NCBI RefSeq assembly: GCF_947172395.1
Contig: NC_069102.1
Location: 10,198,442-10,262,441 of the forward strand
DNA length: 64,000 nt
Source of the DNA: Bicyclus anynana
Lineage: Eukaryota > Arthropoda > Insecta > Lepidoptera > Nymphalidae
Direction of reading: 5' to 3'
The notes under the pieces were generated by a model that did no database searches, was not told the origin of the DNA, and worked only from the letters and a program-made list of their open reading frames with translations. Every line of letters starts with the position of its first letter. Position 1 is the first letter of the stretch. The translations under genes and the position numbers were made by a program. Shown piece after piece: positions 34,501-45,725 of this stretch.

Positions 34501-37500
34501 CCCGTAACCTATCCATACCCTATCCTACCCTACCCCTACCCTACCCCTACCTTACTCCTACCCTACCGCTAACCCTAACCCTTCCCTACCCCTACCTTAT
34601 CCCTACCCTAACCCTACCCTACCCGTACCCTACCCGTACCCTACCCCTACCCTACCCTACCCCTATCCTACTCCTCCCCTACCATATACGTTCCATATCC
34701 TTCCCCTACCTCTACCTTGCCCCTACCCTACACTACCCCTACCTTATCCGTACCCTACCCTACCCTACCCTACACTTTCCCTAAATTACCCCTACCCTAC
34801 CTCTATCCTACCCCTTCCCTACCTCTATCCTATCCCTACCCTCAGCAAAATTGGTCCAGCCTTTTGTGCGTGGTGCAATGACCAAAAGACTATAATTTCC
34901 CAAGCGACTTCTATGCTAATACTATAAAGATGTAAAGTTTGCGTGGTTGTCGGGGGTAATCTCTGGATCTACTGGACCGATTTGGAAAATTCTTTTACCA
35001 ATAGAAAGCTACATTATTTGCGAGTGTCATAGGCTATGTTTGGTCCTCATATTCATACGGGAACGGGAACCATGAATTGAAACCGCGGGGCGTCATATAG
35101 CGGCATTTCTGCGACTTTCAGAAATTTTGTATTATCTCCGAAACTATATAACTAATTAACATACTGTAAAGGGCAAATCTTATCTCTATAATATCCTTGT
35201 GATTATTAAATAATTTATTTTGATAAGGATTTAAGTTTAGTTGTGTAAATAATGACGTAAACCTTAGTTTAAAATTTAAATAATTTATTAAAGTACTAAA
35301 GGTATAAGTATCTGCTAAATTATAAAAGATAGATGTATGGTGTCGCGGACTTTTTTGTAGAACTTTTAAAGGTTCAAAAAGCCTCCATACATTTATTTCA
35401 GTTATACGCAATGGTTGAGGCAGCGCATGCGAATAAGTAAGTTTTTCGGTCTGACCTGTAAGAGAAAACCCGCGATATCTCAGTAGTTATATATGATAGA
35501 AATATAAAATATAGCCTATAGCACTCCCCGATAACGTAGCATTCTACTGGTGAAAGAATTTTTAAAATCGGTCCAGTAGTTCCGAAGATTACCCCATTTC
35601 AAAAAATTGTTACAAACTTACAAACTTACAAACTTACAAACTTTACCTCTTTATAATATTAGTATAGATAAATAATAAATGCGCTTATTGTTGATATCAG
35701 TATTTTTTTAAAGTGGCATACTCTATTGTGTATAACATTTAATATGTGTATTTTTGGCGTATTATAAATTAATAAATAAATCTTATAAAGCTGAGTTTAT
35801 AAAGAAGAGTTATAAAGAAAAGTTTATTTGTTTGTTTAATTGAACGCGCTATCTCAGGAACTACTGGTAAATAAATAAAAACAAGTATCACAATATATAC
35901 ATAAAATTAAAAAAAAAGTTAACATAATAAATAGTTCCCTGATTATCCCTTTGGATAAGGGCCTCATAGATTTTACCCTGGTCTCCCATATAGAGGCCTA
36001 TTTGTTTTCAATCAATCAATCAAAATCAAGGAATCAAGTAGAGATAAGTGTAATGTATCGAAGTATGCTTACCTCATGATTTCTTCTTTGGGGATTCCTT
36101 TATAAAGATCGAAAACAGATTCAATGAGCCTGCACCTTTCTGTTCCAGTCTTAACCAAAAACTCTTCATAAGTCCAATGTGCATCAAGGTAACTGGAAAT
36201 AATGTAAGAAAAACAATGATATATATATTTAAAACTATTGTTAATTAATAATAACGCTAAGGGACAGCTGTTTTTTGTTAGATACTTTGACTTTCTTTAA
36301 ATGCATGCATAGCCTTTCGACTTGGTATCATTATGTTCAGAGTTCAAGGTCAAGATTTATCATTTTGAAGGAAAGGAAGACCCCAAAATAAATTATCTGA
36401 CGATATCAGGAAACTAAAATAATATAATGCAGTTCTTTTCCCTACCACTTAAATAATGTGTTGTGCTGCACATGTGCTGTAATGTAATATAAAACCTATA
36501 TCATCCGTCTAAAAATGTCAGAACTGTTTTTGGTGCATTTGTCTAAAAAAAACGCTGGTGCTATCTGTGTAAAAATGACAAGTGTATTATGTACATGACA
36601 AGTATACATGGAAAACAGGCAAAGATGCAAATTCGTTTTCAGCAAGTGTGTTCAAAGTGTGTTTCCTCGCAAATGTGTTATAAAACGTTGTATAACGCAC
36701 GTGCGCTTTGATAATTACAGCCTCTGCTTCTTTACTATAGCTCTCGCCATTGGCTCAAGCTGCAATATCGCCTCGGCTGTAATTTTTAACTTAATTAATC
36801 CTCACCGTTCAAATTCCAGTCTGCTCTTAAATATAACACTTGGACTATCCACCATGCTACTATCAATGGGGTAAGTCTCTTGGCCTATTTTCTCATTCAG
36901 AAATGTCAGTTCCAATTTATTATCCCTTATTACTGAGTAATCCATTCCAATGTACATCAAAATATACAGTTCTTTCAGGGTTTTTCGAGCTTCGTCCGCA
37001 AGCTTGTAACAATGTCCAGCTTTTTCACCCAATCTGCAAGGCAAAGTGGCTATTACAAGTATTTATACTAATAATAAATAAATAATAATATACTTATAAA
37101 ACTGAAACAGGTCCAATTCAGTACATTGAACAAATTTTGTAAATTTTTGTTAGAGGGCATTAGATAATAATATTAATCAATACTGAAAACAAAAATATAT
37201 TTTTGTCTGTCTGTCCGTGTTTTTGTTGACCTGGCATCAAGTTGATGACACTATAATATGAAAGGCAGCGTTTGTGGTGGAAATTCCCACATGCAGTTTG
37301 ACTTTTTTAGATGCTATTGCATTATCATCTAAACTAAATTCAACAAGAAGATAAACAAACAAAACGACGGACAAGGGGACAAACAAAATATGTCTATCTC
37401 TTTCTATCTTATTTATTTGCTATCTGCCGCACTGCTCTCGGCTTCATTGCTCAAGTTCAAAGCAATGAGAGGGTTGGGAGACATTCGGATCGCCATTGGA

Positions 37501-40500
37501 TTTTGTAGATGTTTATTTTATTATATTTAATTTTATTAAATGGTATTTTATATAATTATATACTTGTAAGGCAGGCAAAGCGGCGATTTCCAAGATAAAC
37601 AGAATAAATAAATATACATTCAACAATCTTAAAACTCTTGTAACTTTTTTGTTATATGATCGCTTTATTCTGTTTTTCATAATTTTATTTCAAATTAAAT
37701 CTAGTTTCAAGGTATTTTATTATTAAATTTCAAATACTGTATTTCCAAAACATAAATTCATTTTTTGAAAAATTAATGTAAGTAAAAAAGGTTACATAGC
37801 CCTGTATAAGTGTTTGACCTGGCTATCGGTTTGTTTAAGAATAGTATTTCTTCTCATTGAAGCCACTATAATCATATGTTATCTTGCTATTGTCAATTTA
37901 TACAAAATCTTCAAATTCACAAATTAAATACCAAATTCTTCTTAAAAATCACTATCTATTGATTGATGAGAAGCAAATTAAAATATGTTAAGTACTCTTT
38001 CTAATCTAGTCGAGTTTATCAATTGCCTATAAATGTTTATTTTTACTATCTACAAAGCTAATGAAATCACTTTGAAAGTGTATTTTTATTTTTGTATTCA
38101 GTTACATCTATCAGTGATTAGTCGCTCGACTAAAAACAGAATTTTTCATAGTAGAGAATGTTAAATGAAAGTGTATTAAACTCTGTATTTTTAATAAATA
38201 AACACATAATAACTTAACGATTTTAAACTTATTTCGTTTACGACATCATCTGTTAGGGGCAGAATCGATCTACCCTCTTTTTTTGGTTTTTTTTTCTCTT
38301 TTTTCAACAACCTCTGTTTAGGCAAACCACACTCATGACATCGTTTTTGTTATTAGGTTTTTCGCGGCGCCCTCTTGGTTTGCATAATTCTACCACAGGA
38401 AATATCGACATTAAAAATCTCGTTGTGGTATGGTATGTACCAGTTTAAATAACATACATAATAACTTACTTCTTCAGAGCACGAGTTTCATTGTTACTGG
38501 TGGTTCCAGCCTGAGACAAATTTGTAAAATAATTTGTAATATTTGTCCTTCCATTCATAAAGTTCCGCAAAAGTTGTACAGCCGCCTCCTCAGTTTTTGC
38601 TTTCATATTAAAACACTTGCACACTTCTTTTAATTCGTCTGCATACAAAACCTTAGTCAGTTGGTCGAAATCTAAATCATGAGTCTGTCCTGTTAAAAAA
38701 AATAAATCATTATTATAGCTTGGCAACTTCGTTCGTAACACTCCCGATGGTCCGCGCGGGTCGGGAGTGTGTAGCGATGAAAAAAAAAACCCACGACTGA
38801 TGCACCTCACTTTCCCGCACGCTCATCAATCACAGGATCAATGATATTTTATACTAGAGATAGGGCACTAGCACATCAAAACTGAGGTGGACAAATGCAC
38901 ATAATTGTCTTAATTTCACTCAGTTGGTTATTAAACAATGAAAGTTATTTAAACACATAATACCTAAATATTGTCTACAATGTTGAGTCGTGTGTTTAAG
39001 AAGTGTAAACCTAATATATACATAAATATACAATATAATTAAGTAAACACAACATTGTGCATTAGTGTGCTCAGTGGAGTCGTTAAATTTGGATCACTTG
39101 TTACAGTGATTTTACAGGTACGTAACATATTTAGAGTATAAAATATTCATTGTACAGGATTGTAGGAAAAAATATATAAAATAATCACTTTCATGCAGTG
39201 CATGAATATATTATAGCCTACTACCATTGGTCCTATGGTAAGCTGGTTCAACTATGAACCATAGGTGCAGGGTTTGATTCAGGCCAACAAAATCAAAATA
39301 TGTTATTGGGAATTTTCTTAAAAGAAAAACCTTAATCTGCAGCAGCCTGGACTTCTGAAGTTGGCAGTGTTAGTACTCTCTCGAGCTTCATAGAGCATGA
39401 AAACCATCAGTCCTGTGCCTGATTTCTCACTGAATGAGTTGGTCCAGCCATCCTATTGGACTATGAGAGTGAGGAAAAAGAGTGTGCGTGTGCCTGTGCT
39501 TGATGATGATGATGATGATGATGATGGATGATGATGAATAGTTTTCAATTAAAAAACATTTTGTACTCACCATTAAATCTTGCTACGGAAATAAGTCCAT
39601 TATCAATAAGATAATTCAAAGCCTCCATAACAGTTGGGTCATCAATAGTTTTAGCTTTTGATGCATTCTTTTTTATTTTTTTCCACCTGCACCACTGTTC
39701 CATCTGCCAAAACATTCTGCATACAATACGCTTTGCAGGTGTAGATGCTTCTCTTATCTTGACCAACAGATTCAATGATGTTTCAGTCATTAGACACTTT
39801 AAGTTTCTGTCATCCAAATATTCACAAATAATTCTCGTAAAATTTGTAGCTGAAATGACAAAATGAAATAAACAAGACATTCAGAAAAAGTACAAAGTGC
39901 AACATCAAATTAAAACTTTATAATTGAATAGTGTGCAAACACATTTTAAGTAACTATATGGAACTGAGTTTTTTTTTCATATATTTCATAATATGTAGCA
40001 AATAAGGTAAATTAACCAAATTTCATCAAATACAATAATTTCTAATTTAATTTTAATGGGCAATTAATTCAGTCCAAACAAATATTTCATTCTGTTAACC
40101 TTAATAGACATCAAGTGATTCATTGGATGCATGTGGCTCAGGATTGTGATGTTTGAAGTCGCTACAAAAGGCCTATGTCCTGCAGTGGACGTCCATCAGA
40201 TGATGATGACGATGATGACGATGATGATGATGATGATGATGATGATGTCAATGTCAATTAAAATAAATTTAAGTAATAAAATCTTTTTTACTTACTATTA
40301 TCGTCCATGTCCTTGGTTATTCCAGTGTTATTCACTTTCTTTCCCTCTGTTTCTAATGAAACATTTAAATTTCTCTTTGCTTTAATTGGACTCTTCATAG
40401 AAATCCTTCGCTTTTTAGTGGGAGAATAGAACTTCTTTTTTGGACTGGGTGACTGAGAAATTCCAGGGGATGCTTTGATATCAGCATCATATTCCAGGGT

Positions 40501-40737
40501 AGTGTTTGAGGATGCTGTGGTGGTAGCACTGCAGTTGAGTTCCTGGTCTTCATCATCACTGACCAAGCTTATGACCTCGTTTCCACTACAGGCCTTTGGT
40601 GATGATTTTGGTTTCATTGTCTCCTTTGACTTTGATAACCTAGACCTTTTTGTCAGTTTTTTAACTTTTTTAGTAGACAAGTTATTGTTCTTAATTTTGA
40701 AATACCTATCCAGAGTTGATTGTCCCATTGGAGTCAT
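28418..40737 (-). CDS. FAN1: FAN1, Fanconi-associated nuclease 1 (eleven exons)
   Basis: Structure-specific 5'-flap endonuclease/exonuclease of interstrand crosslink repair, with a VRR-NUC (PD-(D/E)XK) catalytic domain, acting in the nucleus. Complement join: 40737-40296, 39849-39571, 38689-38470, 37033-36806, 36192-36073, 34025-33797, 32887-32685, 31595-31477, 30867-30619, 29698-29526, 28594-28418; every phase agrees and the product is 812 residues. The N-terminus has a PIP box (QSTLDRYF, residues 6-13), a SUMO-interaction-like VISLVSDDED (55-64) and basic nuclear-localisation stretches with SP/TP sites (about 118-140); no UBZ-type C2HC finger is seen, unlike vertebrate FAN1. The SAP-like and TPR-like regions follow. 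The nuclease domain has HWEGR (Glu618), SGFPDL (Asp744) and SFVEVK (Glu759, Lys761), so all four catalytic positions are retained, although the vertebrate HGEG is HWEG here. Start Met is in good context (A at -3). Confidence 0.96.
28670..28978. mobile_element. LTR-like segment in the last FAN1 intron
   Basis: Contains a TATAATA motif, an AATAAAG signal and an end CGTAACA in a stretch with repeated AAGTGAACA-type motifs. Target-site duplications could not be fixed, so a solo LTR is only a suggestion. Confidence 0.25.
29526..29698 (-). CDS. FAN1: FAN1 exon 10: nuclease domain, Asp744
   Basis: Acceptor ATCACCAG, donor AAGAAG|GTGAGA. It encodes GVAALCRRLATQYQYAHSGF then PDLTLWNVNTKK; the PDL Asp is the metal-binding residue. 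Confidence 0.95.
29827..30601. mobile_element. SINE followed by GGAGTTTACTC element in FAN1 intron 9
   Basis: A full SINE of the ACCCATATTCGGC family lies at 29827-30137. Directly after it, 30145-30601 is a GGAGTTTACTC...GAGTAAACTCC element in inverse orientation to the 9092 copy. Its right end lies 18 bp from the exon 9 donor. Confidence 0.65.
30619..30867 (-). CDS. FAN1: FAN1 exon 9: nuclease domain, Glu618
   Basis: Acceptor CATTTTCCAG, donor GAGA|GTGAGT. It encodes GGHWEGRIVTTLFFLLFWDI then SHPLDLYTDSFYSNRKP and ARMQATWESRPE, a close match to the FAN1 catalytic core. Confidence 0.95.
31477..31595 (-). CDS. FAN1: FAN1 exon 8: start of nuclease-proximal region
   Basis: Acceptor CATTTTTTTTGTAG, donor CACG|GTGAGT. 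It encodes GKLSFVEFVNGTRTPMDAEA and YCIHYYVNVMSTYTH. The T-run of the acceptor is part of an inserted repeat element. Confidence 0.92.
31608..32170. mobile_element. GGAGTTTACTC-family element interrupted by a second SINE
   Basis: The element begins at the FAN1 exon 8 acceptor. At about 31672-32009 a different tRNA-derived SINE (GCCCTTGACCACAATCTCAC ... GATCGAACCCAGGACCTCC) is inserted with AGGTAT on both sides, after which the host element resumes with ATGTTACCCCGCAGC. The host is cut off at about 32165 by the next SINE. Confidence 0.7.
32172..32463 (-). mobile_element. SINE (ACCCATATTCGGC family)
   Basis: Same structure as 999-1318, ending in the tRNA-like head CCGGATTCAAACCC. It lies in FAN1 intron 7 directly beside the GAT-rich minisatellite. 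Confidence 0.7.
32464..32680. repeat. GAT/GAC minisatellite beside the FAN1 exon 7 donor
   Basis: Three 45-bp units containing GACAATGACAATAACGATGA and (GAT)n. It ends 5 bp from the exon 7 donor. Open Ser- and Met-rich frames here are by-products. Confidence 0.9.
32685..32887 (-). CDS. FAN1: FAN1 exon 7
   Basis: Acceptor ATTTTTCAG, donor GAGAA|GTGAGT. It encodes AAKVLLKGLKSLPSEAKALL and LAFRLTAFARGSATWEKEI. The GAT/GAC-rich minisatellite starts right after the donor. Confidence 0.92.
32920..33730. mobile_element. ACCGACTTC element and SINE fragment in FAN1 intron 6
   Basis: About 32920-33265 has AACCGACTTCAAAAAAAGGA and a matching inverted GCAGTCGGTTGAA end. About 33595-33727 is a truncated SINE of the ACCCATATTCGGC family. 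Confidence 0.6.
33797..34025 (-). CDS. FAN1: FAN1 exon 6: TPR-like region
   Basis: Acceptor TTTTTCCAG, donor GATGAG|GTAAAT. It encodes YATLPVWLRRFTAPNLYMKI, the counterpart of LPLFLRCFTVGWIYTRIL in human FAN1, and ERALVLYKILKDPDE. Confidence 0.94.
34340..35665. mobile_element. Element with an expanded CCTAC array
   Basis: GATGTAAACTTCTCTACCTC leads into about 480 bp (34376-34855) of degenerate CCTAC pentamers with some CCTAACC. Further element-like text follows (GGACCGATTTGGAAAATTC, TACTGGTGAAAGAATTTTTA). The copy at 55786-56025 has the same leader and a short CCTAC run, showing the array is internal to a transposable element. Confidence 0.65.
35700..36072. other. FAN1 intron 5 remainder, nothing recognised
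   Basis: AT-rich sequence with an element fragment near 35820 (TGTTTAATTGAACGCGCTA). No gene or structured RNA was seen. Confidence 0.4.
36073..36192 (-). CDS. FAN1: FAN1 exon 5
   Basis: Acceptor ATTTCCAG, donor ATGAG|GTAAGC. It encodes YLDAHWTYEEFLVKTGTERC and LIESVFDLYKGIPKEEIM. In phase with neighbours. Confidence 0.9.
36806..37033 (-). CDS. FAN1: FAN1 exon 4
   Basis: Acceptor CCTTGCAG, donor AACG|GTGAGG. It encodes LGEKAGHCYKLADEARKTLK through SVIFKSRLEFE, equivalent to the VNLGRMEFPSY... region of human FAN1. Phase 2 at both ends. Confidence 0.9.
38470..38689 (-). CDS. FAN1: FAN1 exon 3: SAP-like domain
   Basis: Acceptor TTTTTTAACAG, donor AAGAA|GTAAGT. It encodes LTKVLYADELKEVCKCFNMK and TEEAAVQLLRNFM, the LxxLL-type SAP-like helices. 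A repeat element copy (38701-38835) abuts the acceptor side. Confidence 0.93.
38701..38835. mobile_element. Interspersed element, inverted relative of 45355-45545
   Basis: TTGGCAACTTCGTTCGTAAC and GATGGTCCGCGCGG are shared in inverse orientation with 45355-45545 (GTTACGAACGAAGTTGCCAA). One copy lies just upstream of FAN1 exon 3, the other just upstream of DYNLT2B exon 2. Confidence 0.7.
39571..39849 (-). CDS. FAN1: FAN1 exon 2
   Basis: Acceptor CATTTCAG, donor AATG|GTGAGT. It encodes FTRIICEYLDDRNLKCLMTE and IVCRMFWQMEQWCRWKKIK then LNYLIDNGLISVARFN, matching the region before the SAP domain of FAN1. Confidence 0.93.
40125..40255 (+). mobile_element. LINE 3' end with (GATGAC)n tail
   Basis: GGCCTATGTCCTGCAGTGGA followed by TGATGATGACGATGATGACG, in FAN1 intron 1. 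Same family as 58395 and 60560. Confidence 0.7.
40296..40737 (-). CDS. FAN1: FAN1 exon 1: disordered N-terminus with PIP box and SIM-like motif
   Basis: Start ATG at 40735-40737, donor AATA|GTAAGT. It encodes 147 residues rich in Lys, Ser and Asp, with QSTLDRYF, VISLVSDDED and KKKFYSPTKKRR. No Cys/His cluster compatible with a UBZ finger is present. Confidence 0.93.
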
Positions 40738-43630
40738 ATTATTTTGTATTGTACATGAATATTTTTAGCACAAACTAAAACATTAAGAAACTTGATTCAA
40801 AAATCGTAACTTGCAAAACAAAGAACTTTAAAAACAGGTTTAGTAACCTGTTTGTTCTCTATGTTGTTAATTTCAGTTATTGTTGCTAATGTATGTTTAA
40901 TGTTTTGAAAACAATATTTATTGTCATTAGGGTAAATGGAGATTTATTTAAGTGCCACAGGCCTACGATGACATTTGGTATTAATTAGATGATAAAAAAT
41001 TAACTGTTATATTAAATTTTAGCTTTCTGTGGCGGCGGTCTTAAACAACATGTAAAATATCTTCCCTTATTTTAATTTTCTAGTAAATACCAAAATCTCT
41101 CTAATCCCTAAAAAAAATACCCTCTTCGGCCCATTTATAGTATTTTACTACTATTAGCTCTACACAAAAAATATTATCGAGGATGAGATCGAGGACTAAA
41201 GGACAGTAGTATGAAAAAGTTTTAAATAATAAGTACATAATTTAAGATAACATGTATAAGTTTTACTACAAAATTATTTAAGTTTAACCAAAAGAAATAG
41301 TCCCTAAATAACCTAACGTAATAAATAAAGGTGCTAGGAGCAACTTACCTCTTTCAGAACTTAAGTTTTATTTATCTCGAATTATTAATTGTGTTCAAAA
41401 CTTTCCAGCCGGCGTTGTTGCGTTGCAAACTGCAGTGCTAACCTACAAATCAAATAAATGATTGCAAAGTGATAACAAACTAATTACAGCACACAAAAAA
41501 CAGTACAAAACAAAAGGTTTTTAATTTTCATTTCAGATTCAGTGGATTTTGGTTTTGCGTTTACTTTACTTTACTGCCGCTTTTGACATTGACAACTTAC
41601 TGATAAGAAAAAGGGCGGGAAACATTTTTTTAATTAAATGGTTTACGGCTTTGAATTCTAGCCTTTTTAGCACTAGCAATATTTTTTTAATAGATAGATA
41701 AAAAATGGCATACGGTTACTGTGGTGGTCTATTTTAGCCTGAGATGAATTTGGATGTACAAGAAGCTAACCCTTATGGTAAATGGGTATGGTGTATGTAC
41801 AGGTATGTACATTTATAATACATTATTTATTATTTATTATATTTATTTCTTTTTCCACAATAAATACGAAGGGAAGCGTTTAGAGTCAGAGTGAGAAAGT
41901 CAAAAGTCCAATTTCTTTTTCTAATAAATTGGGAGTAGGTATTAACCATGTGTTGACAAATTAATATCCGCCGTGATATCCTAGTGAACATGACCTTTGC
42001 CTTCGATTCGGAGGGCGGAGGTGAACCACCCCGGGCCGGATTACGGATTCGAACCTACGCCCTCCGAATCGAAGGCAGGGGTCTTATCCACGGTTCTAAT
42101 AACTATTAATAGCTTATTACAAAACTATAGATCATAATCCATTGCTGCAAATTATATAAAAAACATACCTATAGGTACATCAGTCTGTGCAAAAATCACG
42201 ATGGTTATGCTAATTTTTCCGAAGAGTATAAGTTTTAAAAATACCTATTTAGCCACTTATTAAAATAGCTGCACACTATGTCAAAAGAATATCGAAGGCG
42301 AATTTCTTCGCGTAAAATAAGCGAGCTTGTTATCAATCGCCGTGGTAGTAACAAACAAAAAATGGTATACCTACCTATTTATATTTTTAACTTATCAATT
42401 TCCATTACCTATCTAGATTTTTGGAGTTTACACCTTATGAATCGATTTTTCATTAAAAGCCCCCGGTATGAAAAAAAACAATGGGCAGTAAAATTCTATG
42501 AACGAATGACAGCGTTATGATTTTGTGCGCACCTTTCACCGTGCGCACTAGCGCGCTCGCACGCATGTGGCGCACGCCGCGGCCTGCTGCTCCTCGGTCG
42601 CGCTTACCTTTCACTTAAGGCGTAAGTATGAGTCGTACAAAGTGTATGCTGCGGGGCAACAAACACCTATTTAGTCAGTCGATCTGAAAGAGTATACTCC
42701 ATTCGTGCGTCGGGGCTGACACACATTTTTTTTTTATATAAAGCTATACCAAAACACCTATAGTAGGCCTAACATGCGACCAAAAGAGACCACTTAAAGA
42801 GAACTAGACAAAGGTCAACCAATAGCAGTGCAGCTGGAAATAACGTTATCTCTTTAGTAGCGTTGCGTTGGGACGAAAGGGATGGGGTTGGGACTACTCC
42901 GCCGCTATTTATCGACATGGCTGTTCGCGTGCTAGATATACTGGAATAAATGAAATCCATAATTATTGAGGATACTACAAGCATTTTTAGCCGTCTGTGT
43001 TTTTTATGCTATTGGAGAAATTACTCCTTTTTTTCGCAACATGGCGCATATGTATATTTTTACTAGACAGGCTATACAAGTACGGAGTTCCTTGAGGAAG
43101 TTCCTAATAAGTGTACCTGGACCACTACTACACCGTGTATATTATTATTTCTGAAGCATTTTCGAAGGACGTGGTTGCCGATGAAATTACACGCACATGA
43201 AAATCTACAGTGTTGATCCTCATATGCCTGTGGCTTTATGTGTTCAACACCCAGGCCACAATCACATACTTCGTTCGTTATCAACCCATATTCGGCTTAC
43301 TGCTGAGCTCGAGACTCCTCTCAGAATGTGAGTGGTTAGGCCTTAGTCCATACGACGCTGACCCAATGCTGATTGGCAAACAAAATTCTCTGGTATGCAG
43401 GTTTCCTTACGATGTTTTCCTTTACCGTTTGAGAAGCACATACTTAGGTAACAATTAACTTTTGGTGCAAACAAAAAAAATATAGTTATAGCAAAATTAT
43501 ATGCCCAAGTAAGGTACCCATAGTTACCTTACAGACTTTCAACTTGATAGAAAAGTTACAAAGATAATGTCTTTAATACGGTTGCCATAATAAAAGTTCA
43601 ACAACGCAAAAATATTGATTAAACAACAAT
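40738..43630. promoter_or_regulatory. Shared upstream region of FAN1 and DYNLT2B, mostly repeats
   Basis: The two start codons point away from each other, 2.9 kb apart. The repeats are: a SINE fragment with a B-box at about 41990-42095, a GGAGTTTACTC element at 42423-42735, an element at about 42765-42925 related to 2063-2236 (AGGCCTAAC..GCGACCA), a repeat at 43030-43220 and a SINE fragment at 43278-43438. About 40740-41640 is unique and could hold the FAN1 promoter; about 43440-43630 could hold that of DYNLT2B. No TATA box or initiator could be assigned with confidence. Confidence 0.45.
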
Positions 43631-43854
43631 ATGTCTGAAAACAAACAGATTTCGAAACAGGTGCGAACATACCAGCCCACGTATCAGTTGGAGTCAAGAA
43701 AACGCTTCAATATAGAAGACGTTGAGAAAACTCTGCAAAACATCGTTAACTCCGAGTTAGAAGAGGTGGAATACAGCGATAAGACTGCTGCAGATTTGTG
43801 CATCAGTTTGACAGAAAATATAAGGACAGCCATAAAAGAAGAAAATTATGACAG
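43631..43854 (+). CDS. DYNLT2B: DYNLT2B exon 1
   Basis: ATG start to donor ACAG|GTAAAT, phase 2. It encodes residues 1-74 with the N-terminal extension and the first helices of the Tctex1 domain. Confidence 0.94.
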
Positions 43855-45725
43855 GTAAATAATATAATCCGCCCAATCTGCATAGACAGTGGCAGTCGAG
43901 AAGCTAACAATGTTTTTCATTCTAGGGCATACGTTCGTTTTCCGTATTCGATTTCCAAATCCGTTTTCAGTCTTCGGAAAACAAAGAAATCCACAATTTT
44001 GTATCTTATGGCGTCCGCCTCAGTCCAACATGGTGCATATTTATAGTTTTTCTAGACAGGCTGTACAAAATTACAAATACTGAGTTTCTTGAGGAAGTTC
44101 CTAATGGGTTTACCAAGGCCACTACTTACTACGCCATGTATATTATTATTTCTGTAGCATTTTCGAAGGACGTGATTGCCGATGATATTATAAGCACTTG
44201 AAAATCAACAGTGTAGATTTTCATCAATATAAAATACATTAAATGACCCACATGTACGTTTTTTTCCGAACGGAACAAATTCCGTGTGTTCGTATGCGAG
44301 CTCTTGCCATAATATACTCGTACATTCCGAATGAAAAAATACGTAAAGTCTGCGGTAGTCTCACGGAATTCCAAATCGAAATAATGCATTAGGAAAAGGT
44401 ATACGGAAAACTAGTAATTTCGCCGGCCTAAATGACAACTAGCTCTCGTGTCAGTTCTAGAAACAGGCTGGCCGGTTTATACCTTGTTTTTGATTTGATG
44501 TCAATTCAAACTTCAATAAATTTACAGTAAAATGTTCAAAATTTTCTACTTATCTTGTACAAAATCAGTTTGAAATTATGTACATAGTATTGCCAATAAT
44601 TGCTGGCATGTCTTTAATATCCTGTGTGTACTGCTGTTGCTTCAGAAGGGCTTGCTGATGGAGACGACTTTGTCAGCACCACAAACTGCCATGAACTGTA
44701 CACTCAGTTTTTGTTTTGTAAGGATTTTTTGTGGCTGATAATTTATAGATGGAATATCGGTAGTGGTAGTTACAGTGTAGTTTCTGACCTACTAATTAAT
44801 GGTTGCTTAGAAATGCTCAACTCAAAACTACTAAATTGTATAAGCTATTACATATGTTTTCTTTTTTATTGGTTTGCTTTTAAATTAGGATTATACATAG
44901 TCTATTTCAATTTTTCATACACCAAATTATTATGGTAGAAAGTATCAGGGTCTTATTATATTTAAGTAATCTTTGTAAGCCTGCTTTCTGATGAATAAAT
45001 AAATTATTATTATTACATAACCTGTACTAGTAAAAGGTCTTAAAATGTTTTAAAGGCCTCCTCCCTCTTTATAGTGTAGTAGTGAAGATATGGAGCTTTG
45101 GCCCACCACACAATACGTAAGAGTTTAAATTGAACAAGAAGTCTTGGAATTATTGTGAAAAGAAATCGATAGGAATTTAGTTTTATATTTATTTCATGCT
45201 ATTTCTCTTTTTGCTTGCGGTGTAGGTTTAAGTGTGAAGAAATAAAAAATATAAATTACAAGAATACAACACTAGCAGTCGTCCGTGACTTCGTCCGCCC
45301 TTAGACGTCCTTAATCCGGCCCTGTCGTAACATCCGTTCATAACGGATGTCTACTAACTATCAAGTTCGTCGATGACACTCCCATGATATGCGGGCGATG
45401 GGGGGAAAGACTGCGCTCGTGTGAAATCTTGCGTGCGGGGAAGTGAGGTGCATCAGTCATTTGTTTGTCATTCATCGCTACACGACCCCCGGCCCGCGCG
45501 GACCATCGGTAGTGTTACGAACGAAGTTGCCAAGCTATAGTAGGTTTGTCTACTTCCAGGTATAGAATAATTGTAGCCGTGAGCATCGGCCAGAGGCGGC
45601 AGCAGAGCGTCCACGTGTTCCACTCCTTCCTGTGGGACCACGAGCGAGACGGATATGCTTCCTACAATTTTGAGAATTGCCACATATTTGCCAATGTCGT
45701 TGTGTATGGAATCTACTTTGATTAA
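43631..45725 (+). CDS. DYNLT2B: DYNLT2B (TCTEX1D2), dynein-2 Tctex-type light chain
   Basis: Light chain of cytoplasmic dynein-2, the motor for retrograde intraflagellar transport in cilia. Join 43631-43854, 45560-45725; product 129 residues, close to the 142 of the human protein. Exon 1 has TYQPTYQLESRKRF and IVNSELEEVEYSDKTAAD; exon 2 has YRIIVAVSIGQRRQQSVHVF, SFLWDHERDGYASYNFEN and IFANVVVYGIYFD, which together form the complete Tctex1 domain including the C-terminal beta-strands. Start context is AACAATATG with A at -3; no in-frame upstream ATG was noticed. The intron contains a second copy of the 43030-43220 repeat at about 44025-44225 and the 45355-45545 element. The gene diverges from FAN1 and converges with VAT1L. 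Confidence 0.95.
45560..45725 (+). CDS. DYNLT2B: DYNLT2B exon 2
   Basis: Acceptor ACTTCCAG to TAA at 45723-45725. It encodes the dimer-forming beta-strands of the Tctex1 domain. Its final 45-60 bp are duplicated 246 bp downstream. Confidence 0.95.

Noticed and set aside
34376..34855. True telomeric TTAGG tract
   Set aside because: The unit is mostly CCTAC, not CCTAA, and a related element copy carries the same kind of run.
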